64,000 nt of DNA, taken from JACCXG01 sp963785755. GTDB taxonomy: Bacteria > Acidobacteriota > Vicinamibacteria > Vicinamibacterales > 2-12-FULL-66-21. Each line of letters begins with the position of its first letter. Position 1 is the first letter of the stretch. The stretch is taken from positions 1 to 64,000 of the forward strand of contig CAWAXG010000058.1 of assembly GCA_963785755.1 (NCBI GenBank), read 5' to 3'. The translations under genes and the position numbers were made by a program. Below are positions 1 to 7,827 of the stretch, piece by piece. The notes beneath the pieces were generated by a model. The model was not told where the DNA came from. It saw nothing but the letters and a program-made list of their open reading frames with translations, and ran no database searches.

Positions 1-5
1 GAACG

Positions 6-2444
6 ATGTTTGATGCCTTCCGTCAGGATCTTCGACACGCCCTGGGCCATCTGCGGCGCTCACCCGCGTTCACGCTCGGCGCGATCTTGACGCTCGCGCT
101 TGGCATCGGCGCGAGCGCGGCGGTGTTCAGCGCGCTCAACGCGCTCGTGCTGCGGCCAGCGCCAATCAAGGACCCGAGCGGCCTCATCGGCGTGTGGCCG
201 ATCAATGCGCGGGGCCAGCGCACGTCGACGCTGGCGCCGGTGGCCGACTTGCTCGAGGACGGACCGCTCGAGAGTGTGTGCGCGTACGGCAGCAGCTCTG
301 TCGGCGTGGAGGCAAACGGGATTCCTGTCTATGCTGCCGTTGAAATCGTGACGCATCAATGCTTCGCGACCATTGGCGTGGCGCCGCTGCTGGGACGCGT
401 GTTCACCGCGGACGAAGCTCCGGCCAGCCGGCCAGGCATGCGCGTCGTGGTCATCGGCTACGACTTCTGGCAGAAGATGTTCGGCGGCGCTCCGGACGTC
501 GTCGGCCGCAGCTTCCAAACTGACGGCGACCCGGTGACAGTCATCGGGGTCATGCCGCGCGGCTTCCGCGGCTTGCGCGTGGACGACGGCGTCGACATCA
601 TCGCGCCGTTTGGAACGGTGATTCCCAGTCCGGCCAATCGACTATTGGCGAGTTACATCCTGGGCCGGCTCCGTCCCGGCGTGACACTCGAAGCCGCGCG
701 CGCCGAGCTCGCGACCCGGTGGCCGCCGTTGATGGATCGGGTGATTCCGACCACCCTGTCGCCTGCCGAGCAACGTAACCTCCGCGACGTCACGATCCGC
801 GTGGACGCGGTGGCCACGGGCTTCTCGCTCCTGAGAACCCGCTATGAACAGCCGTTGTGGATTGGCAGCGCGCTGACGCTCGGCCTGCTGCTGCTCGCGT
901 GCGTCAATGTCGGAGGCCTGGCGCTCTCCCGCGTGGTCGCGCGCGGCGGCGAGCTCGCGATGCGAACCGCGCTGGGCGCGAGTCGTCTGCGACTCGCGCG
1001 CCTACTTGTGCTCGAGATTCTCGCCGTCGCCGGCGCCGGGACGATTCTTGGGATCGGCGTGGCGTGGGTCGCGGTGAAGCCAATCGCGTCGGCGCTCCCC
1101 TTCGGCGGACTACAGCCCACGCTCAACATCGCGCCAGACGCGCGCGTGTTGTTCGTGACGGCGCTTGCCGGCCTTGTGACGGCGTTTCTGGCGAGCCTCC
1201 TCCCCGTGTGGCTGGCGTCGCGCCGCGCGACGCTCCAGCTCCACACCGATCGCACCGTCGCCGCCACATCGCGGCCGGGCCGCGCATTGCTCGTCGCACA
1301 GGTCGCGCTTTCAGTCACGTTGTTGATGGGCGCCGGACTGTTGACCAGCTCGCTCTACCTCCTGTTTCACAACCACCCTGGCTTCGACGGGACCAGGATC
1401 CTCAGTGCGCGGCTGCGTCCGCTTCCCGGCGCGTACCGCGATCGCGCGTTCAACAACGGCCTGAACTATTACCCAGTGCTCCTGGAGCGGATCGCCGCAC
1501 TGCCCGGCGTGCGATCCGTCGGCTACGCCCGCGCATTCGGCAACGCGGATCGCGACGACGTTGGCCGGATGCCGATTGGGTTCGTCGGTACGCAGCCGAG
1601 TGACCTCACCGCGCAACTCGACGTCGTGTCGCCCGGATTCTTCGAAACGATCGGCATTCCGATCTTGCAGGGGCGTGGACCACGCTGGTCGGACACACCA
1701 GAAGCACCACGTGTGGCGTTTGTGAGCGCGAGTCTCGCGCGTGCGCTCGGCGGCGACGTCATCGGGAAGCACGTCTCGTTTGGCTCCGACCCGCTGTTCC
1801 GAGACGTCGAAATCGTGGGGGTTGTCGGCGATGCGTCGCTCGGCAATCTGCGCTCGCCGGCGCCGCCGGTGTTCTATGGCGTCGCAACGCAGCTCGGCCC
1901 TTATGGGCTCTACTCAACGCTCGAGATTGCAGCCTCTGGCGATCCGTGGCTGCTCGTCGATCCGCTGCAAGACACGTTGCGGGGCCTGGGCCGCGAATAC
2001 GCATACAGCATCACGACCCTCGACAAACGGCTGCGACGAAACGCGGTCAACGAACGCATGGGCGCGACGCTGGCGATGCCGGTGGCCACGCTGGCGGCGC
2101 TGCTCGCATTTGTCGGCATCTACAGCCTCTTCGCCTATGCCGTTGTCCGCCGCACGCGCGAGATCGGCGTGCGCGTCGCCGTCGGTGCCACGCCCGGCGC
2201 AGTGCTGCGGATGGTGCTGCGCGAAAGCGTGACACTGACCGCGATCGGTGTCGCGCTCGGTATCCCCTCCGGCATCATGGCGAGCCGGGGGCTGCGCGCG
2301 TTGCTGTTCGGAGTGAGCGAATCGGATCCGCTGGTTGCCGCATCGGTCGCGCTGTTTTTCCTGGTGCTCACGATTGCGGCGGTGCTCATTCCGGCGCGCC
2401 GCGCCGCACGTCTGGATCCCGTCGCCGCTCTCCGCGCTGAGTAG
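6..2444 (+). CDS. ADOP-type MacB/FtsX permease
   Basis: 812-residue inner-membrane permease of the acidobacterial duplicated orphan permease (ADOP) type. The N-terminus (FRQDLRHALGHLRRSPAFT) leads into a first TM with the LGIGASAAVFSALNALVLRP signature, then a long periplasmic MacB-like domain. A three-helix FtsX domain follows around residues 290-400 (LRLARLLVLEILAV), and a second periplasmic and FtsX unit ends in PARRAARLDPVAALRAE. This version lacks the extra N-terminal prefix domain seen in the 38.4 kb homologue. No ABC ATPase or membrane-fusion protein is adjacent, so substrate and partner are unknown; the family is related to macrolide/lipoprotein exporters. The ATG lies at the very start of the window, so upstream context is missing. 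The frame is intact throughout. Confidence 0.93.
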   Translation: MFDAFRQDLRHALGHLRRSPAFTLGAILTLALGIGASAAVFSALNALVLRPAPIKDPSGLIGVWPINARGQRTSTLAPVADLLEDGPLESVCAYGSSSVGVEANGIPVYAAVEIVTHQCFATIGVAPLLGRVFTADEAPASRPGMRVVVIGYDFWQKMFGGAPDVVGRSFQTDGDPVTVIGVMPRGFRGLRVDDGVDIIAPFGTVIPSPANRLLASYILGRLRPGVTLEAARAELATRWPPLMDRVIPTTLSPAEQRNLRDVTIRVDAVATGFSLLRTRYEQPLWIGSALTLGLLLLACVNVGGLALSRVVARGGELAMRTALGASRLRLARLLVLEILAVAGAGTILGIGVAWVAVKPIASALPFGGLQPTLNIAPDARVLFVTALAGLVTAFLASLLPVWLASRRATLQLHTDRTVAATSRPGRALLVAQVALSVTLLMGAGLLTSSLYLLFHNHPGFDGTRILSARLRPLPGAYRDRAFNNGLNYYPVLLERIAALPGVRSVGYARAFGNADRDDVGRMPIGFVGTQPSDLTAQLDVVSPGFFETIGIPILQGRGPRWSDTPEAPRVAFVSASLARALGGDVIGKHVSFGSDPLFRDVEIVGVVGDASLGNLRSPAPPVFYGVATQLGPYGLYSTLEIAASGDPWLLVDPLQDTLRGLGREYAYSITTLDKRLRRNAVNERMGATLAMPVATLAALLAFVGIYSLFAYAVVRRTREIGVRVAVGATPGAVLRMVLRESVTLTAIGVALGIPSGIMASRGLRALLFGVSESDPLVAASVALFFLVLTIAAVLIPARRAARLDPVAALRAE

Positions 2445-2449
2445 ATGCG

Positions 2450-2541
2450 GTCTGACAAGCGCTTGCAGCCGGCGAAGGCGCGTCAGTCAGTAGCGGGAGC
2501 GACGTCCGCGCCTTCGCGGCTGAAGCGCTGATCGGTTGGGC
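2450..2541 (+). other. attC recombination site 1
   Basis: R''-like GTCTGAC (2450-2456) and R' GTTGGGC (2535-2541, matches GTTRRRY) flank a long imperfect palindrome. The left arm is AGCGCTT (2458-2464), CAGCCG (2466-2471) and CGAAGGCGCG (2473-2482). It is exactly complementary to CGCGCCTTCG (2507-2516), CGGCTG (2517-2522) and AAGCGCT (2523-2529). Unpaired G2465 and G2472 sit only in the left arm, like the extrahelical bases that set attC strand choice. It begins 6 nt after the ADOP stop codon. Confidence 0.85.
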
Positions 2542-2629
2542 CGACAGACGGCGCCGCGATGGCCGCGGAGAAGAACGCACGCGGCAGGATCGTATCTTTC
2601 GTGTGGCTCACGTGCCCTGGAGGGCTCGC

Positions 2630-3256
2630 ATGGAATTCAGGGATGTCATCCGATCGGAAGAGGAACTGCGCGCCTTGATGGGCGATCCGGTCGCCCCGTC
2701 GGTCGTGGACAAGACCTTGTCGACACTCGACCGGCATTGCCTCACCTTCATCGCCCGCTCGCCTTTCGTGCTTGTCGCCACGAGCGACGGGGCCGGGCGG
2801 ATGGACATTTCGCCCAAGGGCGACGCGCCGGGTTTCGTGCGCGTGCTGGACGAGAAGACGCTGGTGATTCCCGATCGCCCGGGCAACCAGCGCTTCGACA
2901 CCTTCCGCAACCTTCTTCTGTCACCGCGCGTCGGGCTGATTTTCCTCGTTCCCGGCAAGCGCGAAACCTTGCGCATCGGCGGGAGAGCCGAAGTGGTGCG
3001 GGACGCCGCGTTGCTCGAGTCCCTGACCGCGCAAGGGAAGGTCCCCGCATTGGCCATCGCGGTCCATGTCGACGAAGCCTTCTTTCATTGCTCGAAATGC
3101 ATGATCCGCTCGCATCTTTGGCAGCATGAGCAGTGGCCGGCGCTCGATGGCCTGCCGACACTTGCCGAGACGATGAAGGATGCCGCTGCGATCGCCGCCC
3201 CGGTCGAAGTCATCGAAGGCGTGATCAAGGAAGACGAAGAGCAACGCCTCTATTAG
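2630..3256 (+). CDS. PPOX-family FMN-dependent flavoprotein
   Basis: 208-residue pyridoxamine 5'-phosphate oxidase-like split-barrel protein, close in pattern to the MSMEG_1061/DR_2398 family. The central VLVATSDGAGRMDISPKGD and the IPDRPGNQRFDTFRNLL stretch are the conserved FMN-site regions. A C-terminal HCSKCMIRSHLW motif is also typical. It is likely a cytosolic flavin or deazaflavin-dependent reductase; the substrate cannot be read from sequence. Start chosen at ATG 2630 because GGAGGG at 2619-2624 sits 5 nt upstream; the frame is also open to a GTG at 2603. It is the first cargo gene after attC site 1, and such flavoproteins are frequent integron cassette cargo. Confidence 0.85.
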   Translation: MEFRDVIRSEEELRALMGDPVAPSVVDKTLSTLDRHCLTFIARSPFVLVATSDGAGRMDISPKGDAPGFVRVLDEKTLVIPDRPGNQRFDTFRNLLLSPRVGLIFLVPGKRETLRIGGRAEVVRDAALLESLTAQGKVPALAIAVHVDEAFFHCSKCMIRSHLWQHEQWPALDGLPTLAETMKDAAAIAAPVEVIEGVIKEDEEQRLY

Positions 3257-3364
3257 AGGTTAGGCGAACCGGCAACTCGAATGGCGAACCGAGGGTCAAA
3301 TGAAGTCTGAAGCTCCGGCCAACCGACGACGGCCGGCAGAGCGGCTGAAGCGGAAACGTTGAAC
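3257..3364 (+). other. Degenerate attC-like site after the PPOX gene
   Basis: The right half is recognisable: CGGCTGAAGCGG (3342-3353) followed by R' box GTTGAAC (3358-3364, matches GTTRRRY). The same CGGCTGAAGCG motif forms the right arm of sites 1 and 2. A complementary left arm is not clear, so the site is either decayed or an unusual large-loop form. GTTAGGC-like sequence also occurs just after the PPOX stop. Confidence 0.45.
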
Positions 3365-3376
3365 GAACTGGACCGC

Positions 3377-4135
3377 ATGGGAGTGCCCGATTGGACTCGC
3401 GAGTACTTCGAGCGCGGCTACGGCCAACGCTGGGGGCTGCTGCCCCCTTCAGATCACGTGCGGCGAGAGGCCGCGGCCCTTTGGAATCTGCTCCAGCTGT
3501 CGCCGGCCTCTCGCGTCATCGACATCGGGTGTGGTCATGGGCGGCATGCGCTCGCCCTCGCCGAACGTGGAGCCGAGGTCGTCGGCCTCGACTTCGCCGT
3601 CGCGCTGTTGAATCGGGCCCAACAGCTCGCGGAGGAACTGCGCATCCGAGGCGGCTGGATTCGCGGTGACATGAGGCGCCTGCCATTTCGAGCCGGGTGT
3701 GCCGACGGAGCCATCATGATGGATGCGTTCGGCTTCTTCGACACCGAAGACGAGCACGAAGCGGTCCTGCGTGAGGCCGCCCGGGTGTTGACGACCGGTG
3801 GGCGCCTGGCGTTGAAGGTCGTGAACGGCGGCCTTGTGCTCGATGACTTCCGCGCCACGGAGCGTGAGGAACGGGACGGTGTCGTGGTCTCGGTTGTCAA
3901 CACGCTGACATTCGGTCCGCCCCGCATGACCCAGCGAATCAGTGTCCGTGGGAGCCGCGGGCACGGCGAGTACCAGCGACGCCAGCGCCTGTATCGAGTC
4001 GAAGAACTGCGCACCGCCATCGGACACGCCGGGTTCTCCGTCGTCGACGTGTTCGGCAATCCTGACGGAACACCGTTCGAACCAGGCACGTCGTCGACGA
4101 TGTGGATCGTCGCGCAGGGCGGTGGAGCCGTCTAA
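3377..4135 (+). CDS. Class I SAM-dependent methyltransferase
   Basis: About 252-residue cytosolic methyltransferase with the Rossmann fold signature VIDIGCGHGRHALALAERG (motif I), VVGLDF (acidic motif II), an RGDMRRLPF post-motif and a DAFGFFDTEDEHEAVLREAARVL segment like the Methyltransf_11/25 families. The substrate is unknown. The open frame also contains a TTG at 3359 that lies inside the upstream attC-like R' box. ATG 3377 is preferred because the TTG would put the recombination core inside the coding region; neither start has a strong ribosome site. The stop codon is embedded in GTCTAAC (4130-4136), a consensus R'' box, as is common where a cassette gene ends in its own attC. Confidence 0.82.
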   Translation: MGVPDWTREYFERGYGQRWGLLPPSDHVRREAAALWNLLQLSPASRVIDIGCGHGRHALALAERGAEVVGLDFAVALLNRAQQLAEELRIRGGWIRGDMRRLPFRAGCADGAIMMDAFGFFDTEDEHEAVLREAARVLTTGGRLALKVVNGGLVLDDFRATEREERDGVVVSVVNTLTFGPPRMTQRISVRGSRGHGEYQRRQRLYRVEELRTAIGHAGFSVVDVFGNPDGTPFEPGTSSTMWIVAQGGGAV

Positions 4136-4136
4136 C

Positions 4137-4455
4137 ATCGAGAATCGCATGAACGAGCCGACGGCGCTGGTGCGATCGCTGGGCCGCCGGCACGACCCGC
4201 CATCACACTATCGGGTCTGGGCCGCATTTCGAGGATCGTCTACTTCCTAATCCTCGGGTCGGGGTTCCTTGATTCCGCGAACGACGCTCTAGGATGGGGG
4301 GCAGCGCTCGTCGTCTCGCGCTGCTTGCGGCACTCGGCACTCGTTGGTTGTACGCTGCGCTCACCGGACGCTTCGCGGGGCATGCTCGAGGCGCTGGATG
4401 ACGACCAGACCATGGGCTCTGTATGACGACCATTGGCTGAGGCGCACGTCGTGCT
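4137..4455 (+). other. Gene-poor spacer inside the cassette cluster
   Basis: About 320 bases between the methyltransferase and the next attC. It starts right after an R''-like GTCTAAC box. One plus frame from about 4223 is open for some 60 codons (ending TGA near 4424) and could be a decayed cassette gene, but it has no start, ribosome site or recognisable homology. I see no convincing gene. Confidence 0.4.
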
Positions 4456-4536
4456 GCCTGAGCAGCGCTTGCAGCCGACGGCGGAGCGTTACGTCTAATG
4501 AACATCGCGCACCGCGGCTGAAGCGCGACGTTAGAC
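4456..4536 (+). other. attC recombination site 2
   Basis: R''-like GCCTGAG (4456-4462), left arm GCGCTTGCAGCCG (4465-4477), a 37-nt variable loop, right arm CGGCTGAAGCGC (4515-4526) and R' GTTAGAC (4530-4536, matches GTTRRRY). The arms pair perfectly except for one extra G in the left arm (4471), the classic extrahelical base. The arm sequence is the same as in site 1, so both were probably substrates of the same integrase. Confidence 0.82.
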
Positions 4537-4569
4537 GTCACCTCGGTTTGGGCAGACTGGAGATAACGC

Positions 4570-4995
4570 ATGAGCGCTTACGCGTTGGTGACTCTGGCAA
4601 TCGTCCTTGGTCAGCCGCCGACGGCTCGCGCGAGGCGGTGGCCATCGAGGCGGCGAAGAAGGCCATCGTTCGCCAAATCGATCCGGCACTGCCGCGCACG
4701 ACCTTCGAGACGTGGTTGCGGGGTCTCGTAGGCGCGCAAAGCGGTTACCAAGTGGGAAGTGAACGACTGCGGGGAGCAGACCGGCAATCCCAGCGTGGAT
4801 CAGGGGCGGGACTTCCCGATGTGCGCGCAGGTCCAGGTTTAGCTTGGGCGGCAATCGGAACTTTACTTGTCGTTGGCGGTCGGGACGTGGCGGAAGGGTG
4901 TGAGGACGGAGCCGCCAGTTTTCTTTTCCGGGTATCTCACCGAGTCTGGCGGTCAGCCGAGGTGGATCAAGAGCTTGGCGAGGTTCCGGCGATGA
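4570..4995 (+). pseudogene. Frameshifted secreted protein of unknown family
   Basis: Reading across three frames gives one plausible protein of about 141 residues. ATG 4570 opens a signal-peptide-like MSAYALVTLAIVLGQPPTA. The frame then shifts to EAVAIEAAKKAIVRQIDPA and TTFETWLRGLVGAQSGY, returns near 4749 to WEVNDCGEQTGNPSVDQGRD ending VQV, shifts near 4840 to SLGGNRNF, and from 4867 reads LSLAVGTWRKGVRTEPPVFF to the TGA at 4993. The shifts compensate each other, so start and stop share a frame. The best interpretation is a damaged cassette gene, or clustered indel errors. It starts 33 nt after attC site 2 and is followed by another attC-like site. The family is not recognised. Confidence 0.6.
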
Positions 4996-5029
4996 TCCGA
5001 TCACGGAGCGCCGGTGTCGCAGCGGCACC

Positions 5030-5100
5030 TGCCAACAAGCGGCTGCACCCGACGGCCGCACGGAACGATGAGAGCCGCAGCAGACGAGCGGACGTTGATA
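5030..5100 (+). other. attC-like site 3 (divergent)
   Basis: TGCCAAC (5030-5036) resembles an R'' box. It is followed by AAGCGGCTGCACCCGACGGCC, the left-arm form common in environmental attC sites. The right half is eroded, with GAGCGGAC and GTTGATA (5094-5100) in R' position. It separates the broken secreted protein gene from the DUF695 gene. Confidence 0.55.
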
Positions 5101-5125
5101 TGGCTGGTCGCTCGGAGGTGTAGCG

Positions 5126-5584
5126 GTGTGGCCGTTCTCAAAGAAAATTCGGAAGTTGGAACCCCCCATTGACGACGAACAGCGTTGGAGCGTCGCTCTA
5201 GGCCGAACTCGAGAGGGGCCGGTCTTGGTGCGCTTCAATGAGACGGCAGGTGAGTGGGTCGCGCACCCCGACCTTCCAATAAAGCTGGGATTTGCAGTCC
5301 CGCTCAATCGCCCGAACGAGGGAGGACTGCCGGATCCAGCCGAGAACGAAGAGCTGCTGGGGATCGAAGACGTCATTGTGCGGCGGGTGTCTTCGACGGT
5401 GGTTGGGGTGCACGCATTGACGCTGACGACAGGCGTGATGAAGGAGTGGGTCTTCTATGTTGCGCCAGGTGCGGACATCGCTAAGATTCACGAAGACGTT
5501 CGGAGCCAGGTCGCTAGCCACGATGTCCAGTGCATGGCCGTTGAAGAACGAAAGTGGGAGTCGTATCGTGCTTTCGTTCCGTAG
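5126..5584 (+). CDS. DUF695-like protein
   Basis: 152-residue cytosolic protein with the pattern of DUF695 proteins: an N-terminal W-x-V-A-x-G-R-x-x-x-G-P segment, PDLPIKLGFAVPLNRPNEGGLP in the middle, a LLGIEDVIV helix and a C-terminal WVFYVAPGADIAKIHEDVRS segment. The family has no firmly assigned function. The start is GTG 5126, 25 nt after the attC-like R' box; GGAGGTG at 5116-5122 provides the ribosome site. It is typical cassette cargo: short, single-domain and unrelated to its neighbours. The frame is intact, unlike the genes on both sides. Confidence 0.7.
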   Translation: MWPFSKKIRKLEPPIDDEQRWSVALGRTREGPVLVRFNETAGEWVAHPDLPIKLGFAVPLNRPNEGGLPDPAENEELLGIEDVIVRRVSSTVVGVHALTLTTGVMKEWVFYVAPGADIAKIHEDVRSQVASHDVQCMAVEERKWESYRAFVP

Positions 5585-5681
5585 CCCCAGTTTCAGTGAG
5601 TGGCCGATGTTTCACGCTGTTGAGAGGCGCTTGTGATGACAGCCTACAACCCGCTGCGGCACGTCGTCAGGCAGCACATCT

Positions 5682-6014
5682 ATGAGCACCACCCCAGTCT
5701 ACAAATGTTGGACCAAAGCAACCGATCGTGAAGCGGGCCCGCCGCGTTACTCTGCCAACTGGCTGATGTCGCGGCGCGCCTGGCTTCAAGTGTTCACGGA
5801 TCGGTTGGAATGTGGTGATTTGGCGCATACCTATTGCGCGAATCACCGGTGCGACGCTTACCACGTCGGCTTAGCGCGCGTCCTCGTTGTCTCAACACCC
5901 GATCGGACGTACCAGTTTGGCCTCAATCCGTGGGTCGAACTCGTTGAGCGCTGCCGTTTCCGGTTGCTACGGAGCGGGCATCCATGCGTTACTCCTGGTT
6001 CAGTATTGGGTTAA
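5682..6014 (+). pseudogene. Frameshifted PH-like membrane protein
   Basis: The plus frame reads GPPRYSANWLMSRRAWLQVF TDRLECGD, then loses sense. A shifted frame supplies WRIPIARITGATLTTSA, the first frame resumes at RVLVVSTPDRTYQFGLNPW VELVER, and a further shift reads LPFPVATERASMRYSWFSIG. Put together this resembles small cassette-borne proteins with a PH-like beta domain followed by a C-terminal membrane helix beginning R-Y-S-x-F-S-I. At least three single-base shifts are needed, so the gene is decayed or the region contains indels. The last shift runs directly into the reading frame of the lipoprotein that starts at 5984, suggesting the two genes have been joined. Confidence 0.5.
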
Positions 6015-6701
6015 GCGTCGCCGCTGTTGTTGCAACGCTTGGTATGACGGCGTGCGGAGGCGCCGGCGCGGTGCCGACGTCACCGAGCGGCGGTGCCACC
6101 AACGGCCAATCGGACATAGTGGCGCTCGAGGTGAGTTGCCCGGCCTCGCTTCTGGTTGGCGAGAAGGGCGCCATGTCTTGCTGTGGCGCGTCTGCGCTCG
6201 GGGCAAACTCCGATCGTGTCCTTCGACGCATCGTGGTCGTCGACGCGTCCGGAGGTGGTCGTTGTGGATACACTGGGAGTCGTCAACGGACGATCGGCGG
6301 GACAGGCGGTTGTGTCGGCGTCGTATCGTGGTCGAGAAGCTGCCGCGGCCCTTGTGGTGACAGCCGAGGATGCGTTGCGCATCGCCTCTGGTCAGGCGCA
6401 CCTGGGCGAATTCACACCAGGAAGTACGGTTACGATGTGGTTGCAGGGCTACTACTCGGTGGCCTCGGCAGAGACCGGCCGCCTGAGCCTGCGGATTAGC
6501 GATCAGACTGCCACTATAACCAGGACCTCGCCGTTGTCCGTTGCGAAGGGCGGCGACTTCTTCTTGCTGTCGAGCACGTTCGTAGTGCCTCAGGATAGCG
6601 TGGAGGTGTGCCGAACAGCAATCCTCGAAGTTGGTTCAGTCACCATCGCTGAACCGAAGTCGAATGCCTCCGGACAATGGTGCATTCCCATACGGCGGTA
6701 G
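5984..6701 (+). pseudogene. Frameshifted Ig-like (Big_2) lipoprotein
   Basis: ATG 5984 follows GGAG at 5971-5974 and opens a lipoprotein signal MRYSWFSIGLSVAAVVAT with lipobox GMTAC, then VALEVSCPASLLVGEKGAMSC. The frame is lost near 6180-6195 and resumes one base over as ARLRSGQTPIVSFDASWSS, TRPEVVVVDTLGVVNGRSAG and QAVVSASYRG, a bacterial Ig-like (Big_2) domain. About 110 C-terminal residues of beta-rich sequence end at TAG 6699. One indel therefore separates signal and domain. As a cell-surface adhesin-type lipoprotein it is unusual cassette cargo. A consensus R' box GTTAAGC lies inside the signal sequence at 6010-6016. Confidence 0.65.
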
Positions 6702-6785
6702 CAGTCACACGAACCAAGGCGCCTCTCAAACGCAGCGGACGCGTCGGCTGCAAGCGGGTGTGCTGCCGCCGCCTCAATTGGGCTC

Positions 6786-7187
6786 CGACCGCGAAATCGG
6801 ACTGCGGTTCCGAAGCACTTGAAGTCGCCGCAGTCGTCGACAACGAGAGCGCCACCGTCCTCCACAGCCACGATCTCGTCCAGAACCAACTCGGAGTATT
6901 TCCGTACCTTCTCCAAGAACGATGCGTCGTGCTTGTCCAGATGCGGCAGGATTTCGCAGCCAACGATCCCCAGGCCGCCGAACTCGTCGCGGTTGGCGAC
7001 AACGGCATCGACGGTCGCGGACAACAAGCGGAAGAGAGACACGTTGCGCGTGAGCTGCATGGCGCCGCCACTTGCCCCCACGATCAGCCGGCCGGCCGCT
7101 GCGAACCGCTGAGATGTTCGGCAAGCCCACTTCGCCGAATATTGTTGCGAAAGACCAGCGGATCTCCGCCGGACAGGTAAACCGGCC
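6786..7187 (-). pseudogene. Peptidase S51 (dipeptidase E-like) remnant
   Basis: On the minus strand one frame reads VYLSGGDPLVFRNNIRRSGL AEHL near 7185-7110. The adjacent frame continues GRLIVGASGGAMQLTRNVSL, GLGIVGCEILPHLDKHDASF LEKVRKY and IVAVEDGGALVVDDCGD, then FGTAVRFRG. This matches the order of peptidase S51/class I glutamine amidotransferase-like proteins (GxSxGA nucleophile region, ILPHxDxH, DGGAL). The N-terminal third is missing, cut at the attC-like sequence around 7180, and there is at least one frameshift near 7095. The nucleophile region reads GASGGA, so the usual GxSAGA alanine is replaced. It is the only reverse-oriented cargo in the cluster. Confidence 0.65.
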
Positions 7188-7211
7188 GACGGCTGAAGCG
7201 GAAATGTAGGC
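7178..7211 (+). other. attC-like half site
   Basis: ACCGGCCGACGGCTGAAGCG followed by GAAATGTAGGC repeats the right-arm/R' arrangement of the site at 3342-3364 (CGGCTGAAGCGGAAACGTT), with a degenerate R' box. It marks the truncation point of the peptidase S51 remnant and the upstream edge of the acetyltransferase cassette. Confidence 0.45.
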
Positions 7212-7267
7212 GGACTCAATAGGTGCCTTCGATGACCGTGGATTGCTTACGGATTTAGGAAACTCAG

Positions 7268-7729
7268 ATGGAAGTCCGACGTCTTGGATCAGACGACTCC
7301 CAGTTGGGGGTAGACGCCATCCGGCTGCTCAAGGCACCGGACGGCTATCCGATTCCCTCCGCAAGCTATCTCCTTCGATTTTTGTCTCGCCCTGAGAGTG
7401 TCTTGATTGTCGCTTCCAATGACGGCGTGCCTGTCGGCTACCTCGTCGCATATCTGCTGGATCGCGTCGACCGCGATCAGCAGATGATGTTCTTCTACGA
7501 AATCGGCGTCGCTGAATCGCATCGTCGCCGGGGCGTCGGCAAGCGACTGATCGGAGAACTCAAATCCATCTGCCTGGAGGCAGACGTGATGAAGATGTGG
7601 GTTCCAACTGGCCGCTCGAACGTTGCGGCAACCCGCCTCTATACGAGCACCGGCGCCGTTCCGCTACCGAGCGGGGACGAGGTGACTTACGCATACCCTC
7701 GTGAGAGCTTCGTCAAGGCGAGCAGGTAG
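7268..7729 (+). CDS. GNAT acetyltransferase, AAC(3)-I-like
   Basis: 153-residue N-acetyltransferase resembling aminoglycoside 3-N-acetyltransferases of the AAC(3)-I group. It has VRRLGSDDSQ at the start, SASYLLRFLSRPESVLIVAS, an MFFYEIGVAESHRRRGVGKR acetyl-CoA loop (R-R-x-G-x-G), and a late VPTGRSNVAATRLYTSTGA segment. Length and layout match AAC(3)-I. The drug substrate is not proven; related environmental enzymes may act on other amines. ATG 7268 has AGGA at 7257-7260 as ribosome site. Genes of this family are well-known integron cassettes, which fits the flanking attC-like sequences. The frame is intact while most neighbouring cargo is broken. Confidence 0.8.
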   Translation: MEVRRLGSDDSQLGVDAIRLLKAPDGYPIPSASYLLRFLSRPESVLIVASNDGVPVGYLVAYLLDRVDRDQQMMFFYEIGVAESHRRRGVGKRLIGELKSICLEADVMKMWVPTGRSNVAATRLYTSTGAVPLPSGDEVTYAYPRESFVKASR

Positions 7730-7731
7730 CC

Positions 7732-7766
7732 GGTCAGGATCCCTGAACTCAGCGTCAGCGTTAGGC
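7732..7766 (+). other. attC-like right end after the acetyltransferase
   Basis: CCTGAACTCAGCGTCAGC followed by GTTAGGC (7760-7766, matches GTTRRRY) is close to the right end of classical attC sites. The left arm is not obvious. It begins a few bases after the acetyltransferase stop codon. Confidence 0.45.
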
Positions 7767-7827
7767 TGCTCGGTCTCAGTCGCGATCTCGCGAGGTTCTC
7801 CACACGGTTTCGGTCCGGTTTGAGCAT

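Larger units (their letters stand above)
2450..7766 (+). mobile_element. Integron cassette cluster without integrase (CALIN-like)
   Basis: A run of short, functionally unrelated genes, almost all on the plus strand, with attC-like palindromic sites in the gaps. The sites near 2450-2541 and 4456-4536 are well formed: R''/R' core boxes and complementary arms with extrahelical G. Others at 3342-3364, 5030-5100, 7178-7211 and 7732-7766 are degenerate. Cargo classes (PPOX flavoprotein, methyltransferase, DUF695, AAC(3)-I-like acetyltransferase) are typical of environmental gene cassettes. No intI-like integrase is present within the window, which fits the published CALIN definition (attC clusters lacking an integrase). 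Several cargo genes are frameshifted or truncated, as expected for an old, unselected array. The exact ends are inferred from the first and last attC-like sequence. Confidence 0.72.

Noticed and set aside
4344..5123. Single 259-codon plus-strand gene
   Set aside because: It runs straight through attC site 2 and changes character repeatedly; only part of it (about 4630-4749) belongs to the frameshifted secreted protein.
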